Part shown: one piece after another, positions 41,926-50,916 of the stretch
Layout: every line of letters starts with the position of its first letter
How positions within the stretch are numbered: the first letter of the stretch is position 1
DNA from: Pararhodobacter sp.
GTDB taxonomy: Bacteria; Pseudomonadota; Alphaproteobacteria; Rhodobacterales; Rhodobacteraceae
Assembly: GCF_034676545.1 (NCBI RefSeq)
Contig: NZ_JAUCBZ010000015.1
Coordinates: 2,263,001-2,327,000, forward strand
Direction of reading: 5' to 3'
Length of the DNA stretch: 64,000 nucleotides
Position numbers and translations under genes: made by a program
Notes under the pieces: generated by a model
Databases searched by the model: none
What the model saw: only the letters and a program-made list of their open reading frames with translations
What the model was told of the DNA's origin: nothing

Positions 41926-42673
41926 CAACCTGCGTCTGCCATTGCGCGCACCGCGCCAGCAACGGCGCTGGCAAGGGGCGATCGGTGAACACGCGATCAA
42001 AGGCGCTCAGCGACGCAATCCGCGCCGGGGCGGTGCGGTTCAGCTTGGAGTGGTCGGCCACCACCCACGAGCGCCGCGCCTGCGCGATCAGCGCCCGGCT
42101 GACACCCACTTCCTGAATGTCGTAATCCAGCAAATCGCCGTCGGCATCCAGCGCCGAACAGCCGATCACCGCGATATCGACCTTGAATTGGCGGATCGCG
42201 TCTTGCGTCAAGGGGCCGGTCAAGCCGCCATCCGAGCGCCTCAGCGTGCCGCCGGTGACAATCACCTGCGCCGCAGGAGTGTCTGCCAAGATATTGGCAA
42301 TGTTCATATTATTGGTCACGACCATGAGGCCCGAATGGCGTCTGAGCTCGCGGGCGACGGCCTCGGTTGTGGTCCCGATTGCCAGAAACACCGACGCCCC
42401 TTGCGGGATCTCGGCGGCACAGGCCCGCGCGATGCTCTGCTTGGCCTCGGCATTCAGCGCCGCGCGTTCCTGATAGCCGATATTGACGGTCCCCGAGCGC
42501 AGGATTGCCCCGCCATGCACCCGCTCCAGCTTGCCCGCCTCATCCAGATCCGCCAGATCGCGGCGAATGGTCTGCGCGGTCACGTTGAACCGGTTTGCCA
42601 AGTCATCGACCGTCACGCGGCCGTCCTGGCGCGCGATTTCCAGTATTTCCGGCAGTCGAAACCCTTGGGCCAT
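41915..42673 (-). CDS. glpR: DeoR/GlpR-family repressor
   Basis: 252 residues. N-terminal DeoR helix-turn-helix (LEIARQDGRVTVDDLANRFNVTAQTIRRDLADLD) and C-terminal phosphosugar-binding domain (IGTTTEAVARELRRHSGLMVVTNNMNIANIL, WVVADHSKLNRTAP). The start at 42673 matches the usual MAxGFRLPEILE N-terminus; a longer frame through the glpD antisense strand is spurious. Divergent from glpD across 171 bases that hold phased AAACGAA boxes, so glycerol-3-phosphate control is the natural reading. The gene's 3' end abuts soxG convergently. Confidence 0.92.
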   Translation of the reverse strand: MAQGFRLPEILEIARQDGRVTVDDLANRFNVTAQTIRRDLADLDEAGKLERVHGGAILRSGTVNIGYQERAALNAEAKQSIARACAAEIPQGASVFLAIGTTTEAVARELRRHSGLMVVTNNMNIANILADTPAAQVIVTGGTLRRSDGGLTGPLTQDAIRQFKVDIAVIGCSALDADGDLLDYDIQEVGVSRALIAQARRSWVVADHSKLNRTAPARIASLSAFDRVFTDRPLPAPLLARCAQWQTQVVTG

Positions 42674-42803
42674 GATTCGAACCTCGTTGCGGGTGAAGTC
42701 TGTGCATTGGCATGACAGGACGCAAGGTTTGGCGTGACGTGCAAGACGCACAGACTGAAATTTCAACGGGAGTATCTTGCTAAAAGCAACATAAAGGCGT
42801 ATA

Positions 42804-42840
42804 AAACGAAAGTAAACGAACATCAAGGACGCGAAACGAA
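42804..42840. promoter_or_regulatory. Phased AAACGAA boxes, candidate GlpR operator
   Basis: AAACGAA occurs at 42804-42810, 42814-42820 and 42834-42840, spaced by exactly 10 and 20 bases, one and two helical turns. The last two are within AAACGAACATC repeats. They lie immediately before the glpD start codon and in the divergent spacer with glpR. Helical phasing favours one protein array binding the same DNA face. Confidence 0.65.
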
Positions 42841-42844
42841 CATC

Positions 42845-44413
42845 ATGAACTCTCGACCCGCAACCCCGGAACCCGCCGTAGACCTGTTTGTGATCGGTGG
42901 CGGCATCAATGGCTGCGGCATTGCCCGCGACGCCGCCGGGCGCGGGCTCCGTGTCATGCTGGCCGAGATGGGCGATCTGGCGGGGGCGACCTCCTCGGCC
43001 TCGACCAAACTGTTTCACGGCGGGCTGCGGTATCTGGAATTCTTCGAAATAAGATTGGTTCGCAAGGCCCTGAAAGAACGCGAAATATTGCTGCGCGCTA
43101 TGCCGCATATCAGCCGTCCGATGCGGTTTGTCCTGCCGTATCACCGTGACATGCGGTTCGACGCGCAAACGCCGACCTCGCGGGTTCTCGGCGTGGTGAT
43201 GCCGTGGATGCGCGGACGGCGCCCGGCCTGGCTGATCCGGCTGGGGTTGTTTTTGTATGACAATTTGGGCGGGCGCGACATTCTGCCGGGCACCAAGAAG
43301 CTTGATCTGCGCCATGAGCCCGAGGGGGAACCACTTCAAGAACGCTTCGTAACTGCTTATGAATACTCGGATTGTTGGGTTGATGATGCGCGGCTGGTGG
43401 TGCTGAATGCGCGCGATGCGGCGGCCAGAGGGGCGCAGATCCTGACCCGGACCAAGGTGACCGATGCGCGCGTCGTGGATGGGGTGTGGGTTGTGACTCT
43501 CCGCGATCCGACTGGAGAACGGCAAGTGCGCGCCAAGGCCCTGATCAATGCGGCGGGGCCCTGGGCGGACAAGGTCGTGACATCCGTCGTTCAGCGGCCG
43601 GTCTCGGGGCATGTCCGGCTGGTGCGCGGCTCGCATATCGTGGTCCCGCGCCTGTTTGAGCACGACAAGGCCTATTTCCTGCAAGGCACTGACGGGCGTA
43701 TCATTTTTGCCATTCCCTATGAGCAGGATTTCACCGTTATCGGCACCACCGAGGCCCCCGAATCCGACCCGGACACCACGCCGCGCTGTTCCGAGGCCGA
43801 GCGCGATTATCTTTGCGCCTTTGCGTCCGGGTACTTCAAGAAACCGATCCGGCCCGACGATGTGCTCTGGACCTATTCGGGGGTGCGCCCGCTCTATGAC
43901 GACGGCGCAAGCAGTGCGACGGCGGCAACGCGGGACTATGTCCTGTCCCTCGATACCGGGGCGGGCGCGCCGGTTCTGACGATTTTCGGCGGCAAGATCA
44001 CCACCTATCGCCGTCTGGCCGAGGCGGTTCTGGACCGATTGGACGGGCATCTGGCGATCAAGCCGCGCTGGACCGCGGGGGTCGCGCTGCCCGGTGGCGA
44101 TTTTCCGGTGGAGGGCGGGCCCGAGCTGGTTTCCACCCTCAAATCACGCTACCCCTTTTTGTCAGACATTTGGGCGGAGCGCCTGATCCGCGCCTATGGG
44201 ACCGAGGCGCGCGCCGTCCTGGGGGAGGCCGCCACCGCAGAGGACCTGGGGCAGGATTTCGGGGCAACCCTGACCGCGCGCGAGGTTGATTGGCTGGTGA
44301 CGCAGGAATTCGCGCAGACCGCCGATGACATCCTGTGGCGGCGCTCGAAACTGGGTCTGCGGCTCACGGCAACGCAAGTCGAGGCGTTAAACACCTATCT
44401 GACGGCGATCTGA
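42845..44413 (+). CDS. glpD: Aerobic glycerol-3-phosphate dehydrogenase
   Basis: 522 residues, membrane-associated flavoprotein that oxidises glycerol-3-phosphate to dihydroxyacetone phosphate and feeds quinone. FAD-binding FVIGGGINGCGIARDAAGRG, SSASTKLFHGGLRYLE, and GLYDNLGGR-like LFLYDNLGGRDILPG and GGKITTYRRLAEAVLD all match GlpD. The ATG at 42845 directly follows the AAACGAACATC operator. Encoded divergently from its presumed repressor. Confidence 0.95.
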   Translation: MNSRPATPEPAVDLFVIGGGINGCGIARDAAGRGLRVMLAEMGDLAGATSSASTKLFHGGLRYLEFFEIRLVRKALKEREILLRAMPHISRPMRFVLPYHRDMRFDAQTPTSRVLGVVMPWMRGRRPAWLIRLGLFLYDNLGGRDILPGTKKLDLRHEPEGEPLQERFVTAYEYSDCWVDDARLVVLNARDAAARGAQILTRTKVTDARVVDGVWVVTLRDPTGERQVRAKALINAAGPWADKVVTSVVQRPVSGHVRLVRGSHIVVPRLFEHDKAYFLQGTDGRIIFAIPYEQDFTVIGTTEAPESDPDTTPRCSEAERDYLCAFASGYFKKPIRPDDVLWTYSGVRPLYDDGASSATAATRDYVLSLDTGAGAPVLTIFGGKITTYRRLAEAVLDRLDGHLAIKPRWTAGVALPGGDFPVEGGPELVSTLKSRYPFLSDIWAERLIRAYGTEARAVLGEAATAEDLGQDFGATLTAREVDWLVTQEFAQTADDILWRRSKLGLRLTATQVEALNTYLTAI

Positions 44414-44495
44414 CGCGAATTTCAGCGCAGACCCGGTTTTCCTGCCGCGAAATGCGCGATAACGTGCGCGCCAGTCGATTAGCAGGAGCGCCAAA

Positions 44496-45008
44496 ATGGC
44501 CGAGATCAAAGACCCCGAAAACACCATCCTGATGGAACTCAAGGGCGGCACCGTCGTCATCGAACTGATGCCGGCCATCGCGCCCAAACATGCCGAGCGC
44601 ATGAAGGCATTGGCGCGCGCCGGTGCCTATGACAATGTCGTCTTTCACCGGGTGATCGACGGGTTCATGGCGCAAACCGGCGACGTGGCGAATGGCAACA
44701 AGGCCAAGAATTTCAACATGGGCCGCGCCGGAACCGGTGCCTCGGATCTGCCGGATCTGCCCGCGGAATTCTCGAATATCCCGCATGATCGCGGCACGTT
44801 GGGGGCGGCGCGTTCGCAAAACCCGAATTCGGCCAATAGCCAATTCTTCATCAATTTCAGCGACAACCATTTCCTGAACAAGCAATACACGGTCTATGGC
44901 CGGGTTCTCTCGGGGATGGAGCATGTCGATGCGATCGGGCGTGGCGAGCCGCCGCGTGAGCCTGACATGATGATCAGCGTCAAGGTGGCCGCCGATGTTG
45001 AGGCGTAA
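44496..45008 (+). CDS. Cytoplasmic cyclophilin-type peptidyl-prolyl isomerase
   Basis: 170 residues, no signal peptide. Cyclophilin core: VVFHRVIDGFMAQTGDV with the active-site Arg, RSQNPNSANSQFFINFSDNHFLN and QYTVYGRVLSGMEHVDAI. It isomerises Xaa-Pro bonds in the cytoplasm. Its 3' end overlaps the next cyclophilin gene by 14 bases. CAGGAGC and AGGAGCG precede the ATG. Confidence 0.93.
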   Translation: MAEIKDPENTILMELKGGTVVIELMPAIAPKHAERMKALARAGAYDNVVFHRVIDGFMAQTGDVANGNKAKNFNMGRAGTGASDLPDLPAEFSNIPHDRGTLGAARSQNPNSANSQFFINFSDNHFLNKQYTVYGRVLSGMEHVDAIGRGEPPREPDMMISVKVAADVEA

Positions 45009-45585
45009 CCTGCTGGCCGCCGTTCTGGCGGTGACTCTGGCGCCCGTCGCGGCGTTTGCAGAGCAACACGGCACCTCGGCGATGCCGCTCCTTGAGATCG
45101 ACGTGGCCGGCGAGGCAACCGGGACAATTCGCATCCAACTGCGCCCCGATCTTGCCCCCGGTCATGTGGAGCGGGTGATCACCCTCGCCGAGCGGGGCGC
45201 CTATGACAACGTCGTCTTTCACCGGGTGATTGACGGGTTCATGGCGCAAACCGGCGATGTGCAATTCGGTGTGCGCGGCGGGGACACGTCGCGCGCGGGT
45301 ATGGGCGGCTCTGAGTTGCCGGATTTGGCGGCTGAATTCACCGATGCGCCCTTTGCGCGCGGTGTGATGGGCATGGCCCGGTCACGCGCACCCAATTCGG
45401 CAAACAGCCAGTTCTTTCTGATGTTTGAACCGGCGCCGCATCTGGACACGCAATATACCGTCGTCGGCGAGATCATCGACGGGCTCGACGTGTTGGATGC
45501 GATCCATCGTGGGCGCGGCCCCAATGGCGCGATGACGGATGAGCCCGATTACATGGCCGATGTGCGCGTGGTGATGCCCGACTGA
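44995..45585 (+). CDS. Periplasmic cyclophilin-type peptidyl-prolyl isomerase
   Basis: 196 residues with a cleavable signal peptide (LRRNLLAAVLAVTLAPVAAFAEQ, cleavage after AFA). Cyclophilin core VVFHRVIDGFMAQTGDVQFG and APNSANSQFFLMFEPAPHLDTQYTVV. The start overlaps the cytoplasmic paralogue, and the core DNA around 45200-45260 is nearly identical to 44630-44690, suggesting tandem duplication with recent sequence homogenisation. Works on secreted proteins in the periplasm. Confidence 0.92.
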   Translation: MLRRNLLAAVLAVTLAPVAAFAEQHGTSAMPLLEIDVAGEATGTIRIQLRPDLAPGHVERVITLAERGAYDNVVFHRVIDGFMAQTGDVQFGVRGGDTSRAGMGGSELPDLAAEFTDAPFARGVMGMARSRAPNSANSQFFLMFEPAPHLDTQYTVVGEIIDGLDVLDAIHRGRGPNGAMTDEPDYMADVRVVMPD

Positions 45586-45610
45586 CGGGCGGCACGATAG
45601 CGATTGGAGG

Positions 45611-45639
45611 GGCCCGCGGCGCTGCTGCGGGCCTTTTTT
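45611..45639 (+). terminator. Rho-independent terminator of the cyclophilin pair
   Basis: Stem GGCCCGC (45611-45617) with GCGGGCC (45627-45633), 9-base loop, then TTTTTT. It lies 26 bases after the second cyclophilin stop. Confidence 0.9.
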
Positions 45640-45822
45640 CGTGCCTGATCCGCCGCTTTTGCCGTCGCCTCTCCGGTGTTTCACCCCATGGGGCACCGGA
45701 TGGCCGAATAGCGGCAAATATACCCGGATGTGACCGTCACACCGTCGAGTTGGGCTTTATTTCCCCTGCGTTCTGCGTCATATCTAACGCTGATCGAATT
45801 CGTCCAAGACGGGAACCGCGCC

Positions 45823-46197
45823 ATGAATTTTCTTCTTCGTCTCTTAACCTGGTGGAATGGCCAAACGCTTGGCACCCAGTTGTTCACCTGGCGCAAAGGC
45901 ACCAAAGTGGGCGAGGATGCGCAGGGAAACGTGTATTATCAGTCGGTTGGCGGTAAACGGCGGTGGGTGATCTTCAACGGCGAAGTCGAGGCAAGCCGCA
46001 TCAGCCCCGAGTGGCACGGCTGGATGCATCACACTTGGGAACACGCCCCGACCGAGCGCCCCGTTGCGCGCAAGCCGTGGGAAAAACCGCATCAGGACAA
46101 TCTGACCGGCACCGAGGGCGCCTATGTGCCCGCCGGGTCCATGCGCCGGGCTGATCCGGTCAAGCGGACCGACTACGAGGCGTGGCAGCCCGAATAA
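45823..46197 (+). CDS. NDUFA12-like accessory subunit of complex I
   Basis: 124 residues. Family signature: WWNGQTLGTQLFTWRKGTKVGEDAQGNVYY, RRWVIFNGEVEASRISPEWHGWMHH and WEKPHQDNLTGT. In alphaproteobacteria this B17.2 homologue sits on complex I in the respiratory chain. The ATG at 45823 is preferred because an earlier frame (from 45730) has no family sequence. It begins a conserved block with mlaD and DUF2155 genes. Confidence 0.93.
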   Translation: MNFLLRLLTWWNGQTLGTQLFTWRKGTKVGEDAQGNVYYQSVGGKRRWVIFNGEVEASRISPEWHGWMHHTWEHAPTERPVARKPWEKPHQDNLTGTEGAYVPAGSMRRADPVKRTDYEAWQPE

Positions 46198-46221
46198 GGC
46201 CGACAGAATCGGAGCGCCGTC

Positions 46222-46686
46222 ATGGCCTATCGCATGTGGGAAGTGTTGCTCGGCGCGGTGGTTGTCGCGGTTGCGGTGGTTTTTGTGGTGTTTGCCCTGC
46301 GTTCGACGGGCACGACCCTGTCGCAAGCCAGCAGCTATGATTTGCGCGCCACGTTCCGCTCGGCCGAGGGGGTTCGCACGGGCACCGAGGTGCGCTTGGC
46401 GGGTGTCAAGATCGGCAGCGTGACGAACATCACGTTGAACCCGCAGACATTTCGCGCCGAAGTGACGATTGGCGTTGATCAGGCGGTGCAATTGCCGCTG
46501 GACAGCTCGATTCAAGTGGCGAGCGAGGGGTTGTTGGGCGGCGTGTTCATCGAAATCCTGCCGGGCGGCGATATGGACAACCTTGCGGCGGGCGACACTT
46601 TCCAGGACACGCAGAGCGCGGTCAGCCTGATCGCCCTGTTGCTGCGCGCCTTTACCGGCTCCTCCGAGGAAGAGGCAACTCCGTGA
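46222..46686 (+). CDS. MlaD-family lipid-transport protein
   Basis: 154 residues. N-terminal membrane anchor (EVLLGAVVVAVAVVFVVFAL) and an MCE/MlaD domain with RSAEGVRTGTEVRLAGVKIGSVTNI, then SSIQVASEGLLGGVFIEILPGG. In the Mla system MlaD binds phospholipid as a hexamer in the periplasm. No MlaE, MlaF or MlaB gene is adjacent. It overlaps the DUF2155 gene by 4 bases. Confidence 0.93.
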   Translation: MAYRMWEVLLGAVVVAVAVVFVVFALRSTGTTLSQASSYDLRATFRSAEGVRTGTEVRLAGVKIGSVTNITLNPQTFRAEVTIGVDQAVQLPLDSSIQVASEGLLGGVFIEILPGGDMDNLAAGDTFQDTQSAVSLIALLLRAFTGSSEEEATP

Positions 46687-47102
46687 CGGGGGCGGCACTT
46701 CGGGCATTGGGTGTTGCGGCGTTGTGCCTTGGCACGCCCGCCTTCGCGCAGACCGACTGGCAGCCCCTGCAATCGACCGAGACCACGCCGACCCGTCAGC
46801 GCGGGCCGGAACTTGCCTCGGGCAGCGCCGCGACGTTGCACGCGTTGGATAAAATGTCTGGCGATGTCATAGAGTTGGCCATGAGCGTCGGCGCTGTCAC
46901 CACCTATGGCCGTCTGTCGGTCACCTTGGTGTCCTGCCGCTATCCGGTGGAAAACCCGTCGTCGGATGCCTTCGCCTTTCTGGAGATCCGCGACGTGGCA
47001 AGCGGCGAAATGCAGTTTCGCGGCTGGATGATTGCCTCAAGCCCGGCGCTGAACGCGCTCGACAACCCGCGCTATGATATCTGGGTTACGCGCTGCCGCT
47101 GA
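46683..47102 (+). CDS. DUF2155-family secreted protein
   Basis: 139 residues. Signal peptide (ALRALGVAALCLGTPAFAQ), then DUF2155 features: LHALDKMSGDVIELAMSVGAVTTYGRLSVTLVSCRYPVENPSSDAFAFLEIRD and the ending RYDIWVTRCR. It lies translationally coupled to mlaD. Its TGA abuts the stop of the convergent pepP-type gene (TGATCA), with no spacer for a terminator. Confidence 0.88.
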   Translation: MTGAALRALGVAALCLGTPAFAQTDWQPLQSTETTPTRQRGPELASGSAATLHALDKMSGDVIELAMSVGAVTTYGRLSVTLVSCRYPVENPSSDAFAFLEIRDVASGEMQFRGWMIASSPALNALDNPRYDIWVTRCR

Positions 47103-48884
47103 TCAGTCCAGCGGCAAGCAGGCCTGTTGCAACCAGCGATGGGTTTCCGGGGCCACCAGCGGGCCGATTTCGTGCAAGACCCGCGCGTGATAGGCGTTGA
47201 GCCAGTCACGTTCATCGCCGCTCAACATCTCGCGCAGCAGCAGGCGCGTGTCGATCGGGCATAGCGTGATGGTCTCGAAATCCAGCCAGGGCCGGTTCTC
47301 GCCCAGGGCATCCGCGGTTTTCACGATCAGCAGGTTCTCGATCCGGATGCCAAACGCCCCGGCGCGGTAGTAGCCCGGCTCATTGGACAGGATCATCCCC
47401 GGCTCCAGCGGCAGCAGCGACACCCGCGACAGCCGCACCGGCCCTTCATGCACACTCAGCGCCGCCCCCACGCCATGCCCGGTGCCGTGGTCATAATCCA
47501 GCCCGTCCAGCCACAAGGGATAGCGCGCCAAGGCATCCAGATGCCCCCCGGCGACGCCTTTGGGAAAGCGTGCGCGGCTGACGGCGATCATGCCTTGCAA
47601 CACGCGCGTATAGGCGGCGCGGCGGTTTTTGGCGACCGGCCCGACGGGCAGGGTGCGGGTGATATCGGTGGTGCCGTCGGGGTATTGGCCGCCCGAATCC
47701 AGCAAGAACAGGTCGCCGGTTTGCAAGGTGCGGTTGGTGTCCTCGGTCACGCGGTAATGGTTGATCGCGGCATTCGGCCCGGTGGAACTGATGGTGTCAA
47801 AGCTCAGATCCAGCAACTGCCCGGTTGCGGCGCGGCAGCTTTCAAGCTGTCGCGCCATGTCGATTTCGGTCAACTCGGTCAGGGTTTGTGCGTCATACCA
47901 GGCCAGGAATTCGACCATCGCCGCGCCGTCGCGGCGGTGTGCGGCGCGCATCCCCTCCAATTCGGCGGGGTTCTTTTTCGCCTTTGCCATCAAGCAGGGA
48001 TCCGCCAGTTCCAGCCCCGTGGCCAAGGCCGATTTCACCGCGACCGGCGCGGTCATCGGATCGAACCCGACGGTGCCGTTCAGCGCCTTGAGCGCGGGCA
48101 GAAACGCACCGGGGGCGTGGCGCGTCACCCCGTCCTCGGGCGCGATGCCCGCCAATTTGGCCGGGTCCAGGAACAGATCGAGCCGCGCGTCGTCATGCAG
48201 GATCGCAAAACCCTGCACCACCGGGTTGCGGATGATATCGGCACCGCGCCAGTTCATCAGCCAGGCCAGCGAATCCGCCAGCGTGATCACCGTCGCACTG
48301 GCCCCCTTGGCGCGCAGGGTCGCGGCCAGATCGGCGCGTTTCTCGGCGGCGGTTTTCCCGGCAAGCGCCAACTGATGCGCGCGAACCGGCCCACAGGCGG
48401 GTGCGGGTTGGGCGTGCCAAACGGACTCCACAGGGTTCTGCGCGACCGCCCGCAACGTGATGCCGCTGCCGCGCAGGCCATCGGTGATCGTGCCGATCTC
48501 ATCGGGCGTATGCAGCCACGGATCAAAGCCGATCACCGCGCCGCTGCCGGCGTGTTCGCGCAACCACGCCGCCGCCGGGGTTTGCGGCCAGTTGACCGGC
48601 GTGAAGGCCTCCAGGTCGATCTGGCTGCGCACTTGCACCGTATAGCGCCCGTCGATGAACACGCCCGCAACCTGCGGTAAAACCACGCAAAACCCCGCCG
48701 ATCCGGTGAATCCGGTGAGCCAGGACAGCCGCTCGTCATGGGGGCTGACGTATTCGCCCTGATGCGCATCGGCGCGCGGCACGAGGAACCCGGTCAGGCC
48801 CTGCGCCGCCAGTTCCGCCCGCAACAACGCCAGGCGCGGCGGGCCGTCCGAGGGGCGGGTGGTGGCGGTGAAGGTCTGGAACAT
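47103..48884 (-). CDS. Aminopeptidase P family (Xaa-Pro aminopeptidase)
   Basis: 593 residues, the three-domain form. N-terminal creatinase-like half and a C-terminal pita-bread metalloprotease with metal ligands D and D in LFLLDSGGQYPDGTTDITRT, H in HGTGHGVGA, E in ILSNEPGYYR and E in IRIENLL. Hydrolyses N-terminal Xaa-Pro bonds with two Mn(II). It is the last gene of a minus-strand group, one base from cobT. Confidence 0.95.
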   Translation of the reverse strand: MFQTFTATTRPSDGPPRLALLRAELAAQGLTGFLVPRADAHQGEYVSPHDERLSWLTGFTGSAGFCVVLPQVAGVFIDGRYTVQVRSQIDLEAFTPVNWPQTPAAAWLREHAGSGAVIGFDPWLHTPDEIGTITDGLRGSGITLRAVAQNPVESVWHAQPAPACGPVRAHQLALAGKTAAEKRADLAATLRAKGASATVITLADSLAWLMNWRGADIIRNPVVQGFAILHDDARLDLFLDPAKLAGIAPEDGVTRHAPGAFLPALKALNGTVGFDPMTAPVAVKSALATGLELADPCLMAKAKKNPAELEGMRAAHRRDGAAMVEFLAWYDAQTLTELTEIDMARQLESCRAATGQLLDLSFDTISSTGPNAAINHYRVTEDTNRTLQTGDLFLLDSGGQYPDGTTDITRTLPVGPVAKNRRAAYTRVLQGMIAVSRARFPKGVAGGHLDALARYPLWLDGLDYDHGTGHGVGAALSVHEGPVRLSRVSLLPLEPGMILSNEPGYYRAGAFGIRIENLLIVKTADALGENRPWLDFETITLCPIDTRLLLREMLSGDERDWLNAYHARVLHEIGPLVAPETHRWLQQACLPLD

Positions 48885-48885
48885 G

Positions 48886-50760
48886 TTACTTCCGCATCAC
48901 ATTGGCCATACCCATCACCCGCGCCCGCGCCCGCGGGTCGCTGTCGAACAGCGCCGCCAGTTGTTCGGTCATCGCCCCCGCCAGTTGTTCCACATCGGTG
49001 ATGGTCACGGCGCGCTCATAATAGCGCGTCACGTCATGGCCGATGCCGATGGCCAGCAGTTCCACGGCTTTGCGTTTCTCCACCATGGCGATCACGTCGC
49101 GCAGGTGTTTTTCCAGGAAATTCGCGGCGTTGACCGACAATGTTGAGTCGTCCACCGGGGCCCCGTCCGAGATCACCATCAGGATCTTGCGCTGCTCACG
49201 GCGGCCAACCATGCGCCGGTGCGCCCATTCCAGCGCCTCGCCGTCGATGTTTTCCTTGAGTAGACCCTCTTTCATCATCAGGCCCAGATTGTCGCGCACC
49301 CGACGCCACGGCGCATCGGCGCTTTTGTAGATGATGTGGCGCAGGTCGTTCAGACGCCCGGGCGATTGCGCGCGCCCCTCGGCCAGCCATTTCTCGCGGC
49401 TCTGACCGCCTTTCCAGGCGCGGGTGGTAAAGCCCAGGATCTCGACCTTGACCTGACAGCGCTCCAGCGTGCGGGCCAGAACATCGGCGCAAATGGCGGC
49501 AATCGAGATCGGCCGCCCGCGCATCGAGCCCGAGTTGTCCAGCAACAGCGTGACCATCGTGTCGCGGAATTCGGTGTCTTTCTCCATTTTGAATGACAAG
49601 GGCGTGGTCGGGTTTGCCACCACCCGCGCCAGACGGCCCGCGTCCAGCGTGCCTTCCTCCAGATCGAACTCCCAGCTACGGTTCTGCTGCGCCTGCAAGC
49701 GGCGTTGCAGCTTGTTGGCCAAGCGGCTGACCGCGCCCTTCAGCGGGTCCAACTGCTGATCGAGATAGGCGCGCAGACGCTCCAGTTCGGCGGGGTCGGC
49801 CAGATCCTCGGCGTTGATTTCCTCGTCGAACTCAGAGGTGAACACCACATAATTCGGGTCGGCATCGGAAAACGGCGCCGGGGCAGGCGGTTCGGGCGGG
49901 GCCTCGGCCTGTGGCATCTCGGTGTCGTCGGACAATTCATCCTCGGCCGAGTCGTCCATCACCACGTCGGTCTGCGCGCTTTCCTCTTGCGGGCCATCCT
50001 CGTCGGCTTCGGTGTCGTCTTGTTCCTGGCTTTCCTCGCCCTGCGAATCCGGATCTTCGGGGCCTTCTTCTTGCTCCTCCTCGGCCCCGTCCTGATCGTC
50101 GCCCATATCGTCGGGGTCGTCGCCCAATTGGTCGCCGTAGCCCAGATCCTGAATGACGCGGCGTGCGAAGCGGGCAAAGGCCGCCTGATCGCCCAAGACG
50201 TGATCAAGGTTTTCCAGTGTCTCGCCGGCCTGTTCCTCGAAGAACGGCCGCCACAGATCGGCCACCGTATCCGCCCCCGGCGGCAGCGAGCGCCCGGTGG
50301 CCAATTGCCGGATCAACAACCCCGCCGCCACCGACAGGGGTGCTTCGGTCTGGCTGCGGATCTGGGCATAGCCCTTGCGTTGCGCGTCATGGGCGATGCG
50401 CGCGTCGATATTGCCCGCCGTGCCCGGCATATACTCGGCACCGACGGCCTCGCAGCGCGCGGTTTCCATCGCCTCATAGAGATCCCGCGCCATCTCGCCC
50501 GAGGGCCGGTAGCGGTTGTGCGTCGCCTCATTGTGATAGCGCCGCTTCAGGGCAAAGCCATCCGCCGTGCCGCGCGCCAGCATCACCTCGTCACGGGTCA
50601 TGCGGCGCGTGATCTGCGGCAGGCGCATGGCCTCTTTGGTCATGCCCGGCGGGTCCACCGTGAAGCTGACGGCAATATCCGGGTCATTCGCCAGCACGCG
50701 CGTCGCGTCGCTGAGCGCTTTCTTGAACGGATCGGCGGGGTTGTCTGACGGCTTGTTCAT
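48886..50760 (-). CDS. cobT: Cobaltochelatase subunit CobT
   Basis: 624 residues. Middle region (about 205-300) is an extremely acidic Glu/Asp/Gln-rich linker, followed by a von Willebrand A domain with MIDAS motif DNSGSMRG, ICADVLARTLERC and GHDVTRYYERAVTI. With CobS and CobN it inserts Co2+ into hydrogenobyrinic acid diamide in aerobic B12 synthesis. The start at 50760 (MNKPSDNP) is preferred over the Met-containing extension to 50799. The gene lies 156 bases downstream of cobS. Confidence 0.95.
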   Translation of the reverse strand: MNKPSDNPADPFKKALSDATRVLANDPDIAVSFTVDPPGMTKEAMRLPQITRRMTRDEVMLARGTADGFALKRRYHNEATHNRYRPSGEMARDLYEAMETARCEAVGAEYMPGTAGNIDARIAHDAQRKGYAQIRSQTEAPLSVAAGLLIRQLATGRSLPPGADTVADLWRPFFEEQAGETLENLDHVLGDQAAFARFARRVIQDLGYGDQLGDDPDDMGDDQDGAEEEQEEGPEDPDSQGEESQEQDDTEADEDGPQEESAQTDVVMDDSAEDELSDDTEMPQAEAPPEPPAPAPFSDADPNYVVFTSEFDEEINAEDLADPAELERLRAYLDQQLDPLKGAVSRLANKLQRRLQAQQNRSWEFDLEEGTLDAGRLARVVANPTTPLSFKMEKDTEFRDTMVTLLLDNSGSMRGRPISIAAICADVLARTLERCQVKVEILGFTTRAWKGGQSREKWLAEGRAQSPGRLNDLRHIIYKSADAPWRRVRDNLGLMMKEGLLKENIDGEALEWAHRRMVGRREQRKILMVISDGAPVDDSTLSVNAANFLEKHLRDVIAMVEKRKAVELLAIGIGHDVTRYYERAVTITDVEQLAGAMTEQLAALFDSDPRARARVMGMANVMRK

Positions 50761-50916
50761 TGTTGGGGTTTCCCCAGTCGGTTCCACGTTGGCGGCCAAG
50801 GGGCGATAGGCGCCGCCTCCTGGCCTTCAGCGATAGACGCGGTGTCCGTCACAAACCAAGCCATTGAAACGTTTTCCTTTCAGAACCAGGTGCCGCGCCG
50901 GACAACAGGCGAGGCG

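Noticed and set aside
41915..44050. A 711-residue minus-strand reading frame covering glpR and the antisense of glpD
   Set aside because: Only the last 252 codons are DeoR/GlpR-like. The rest is antisense to an intact glpD and starts within it.
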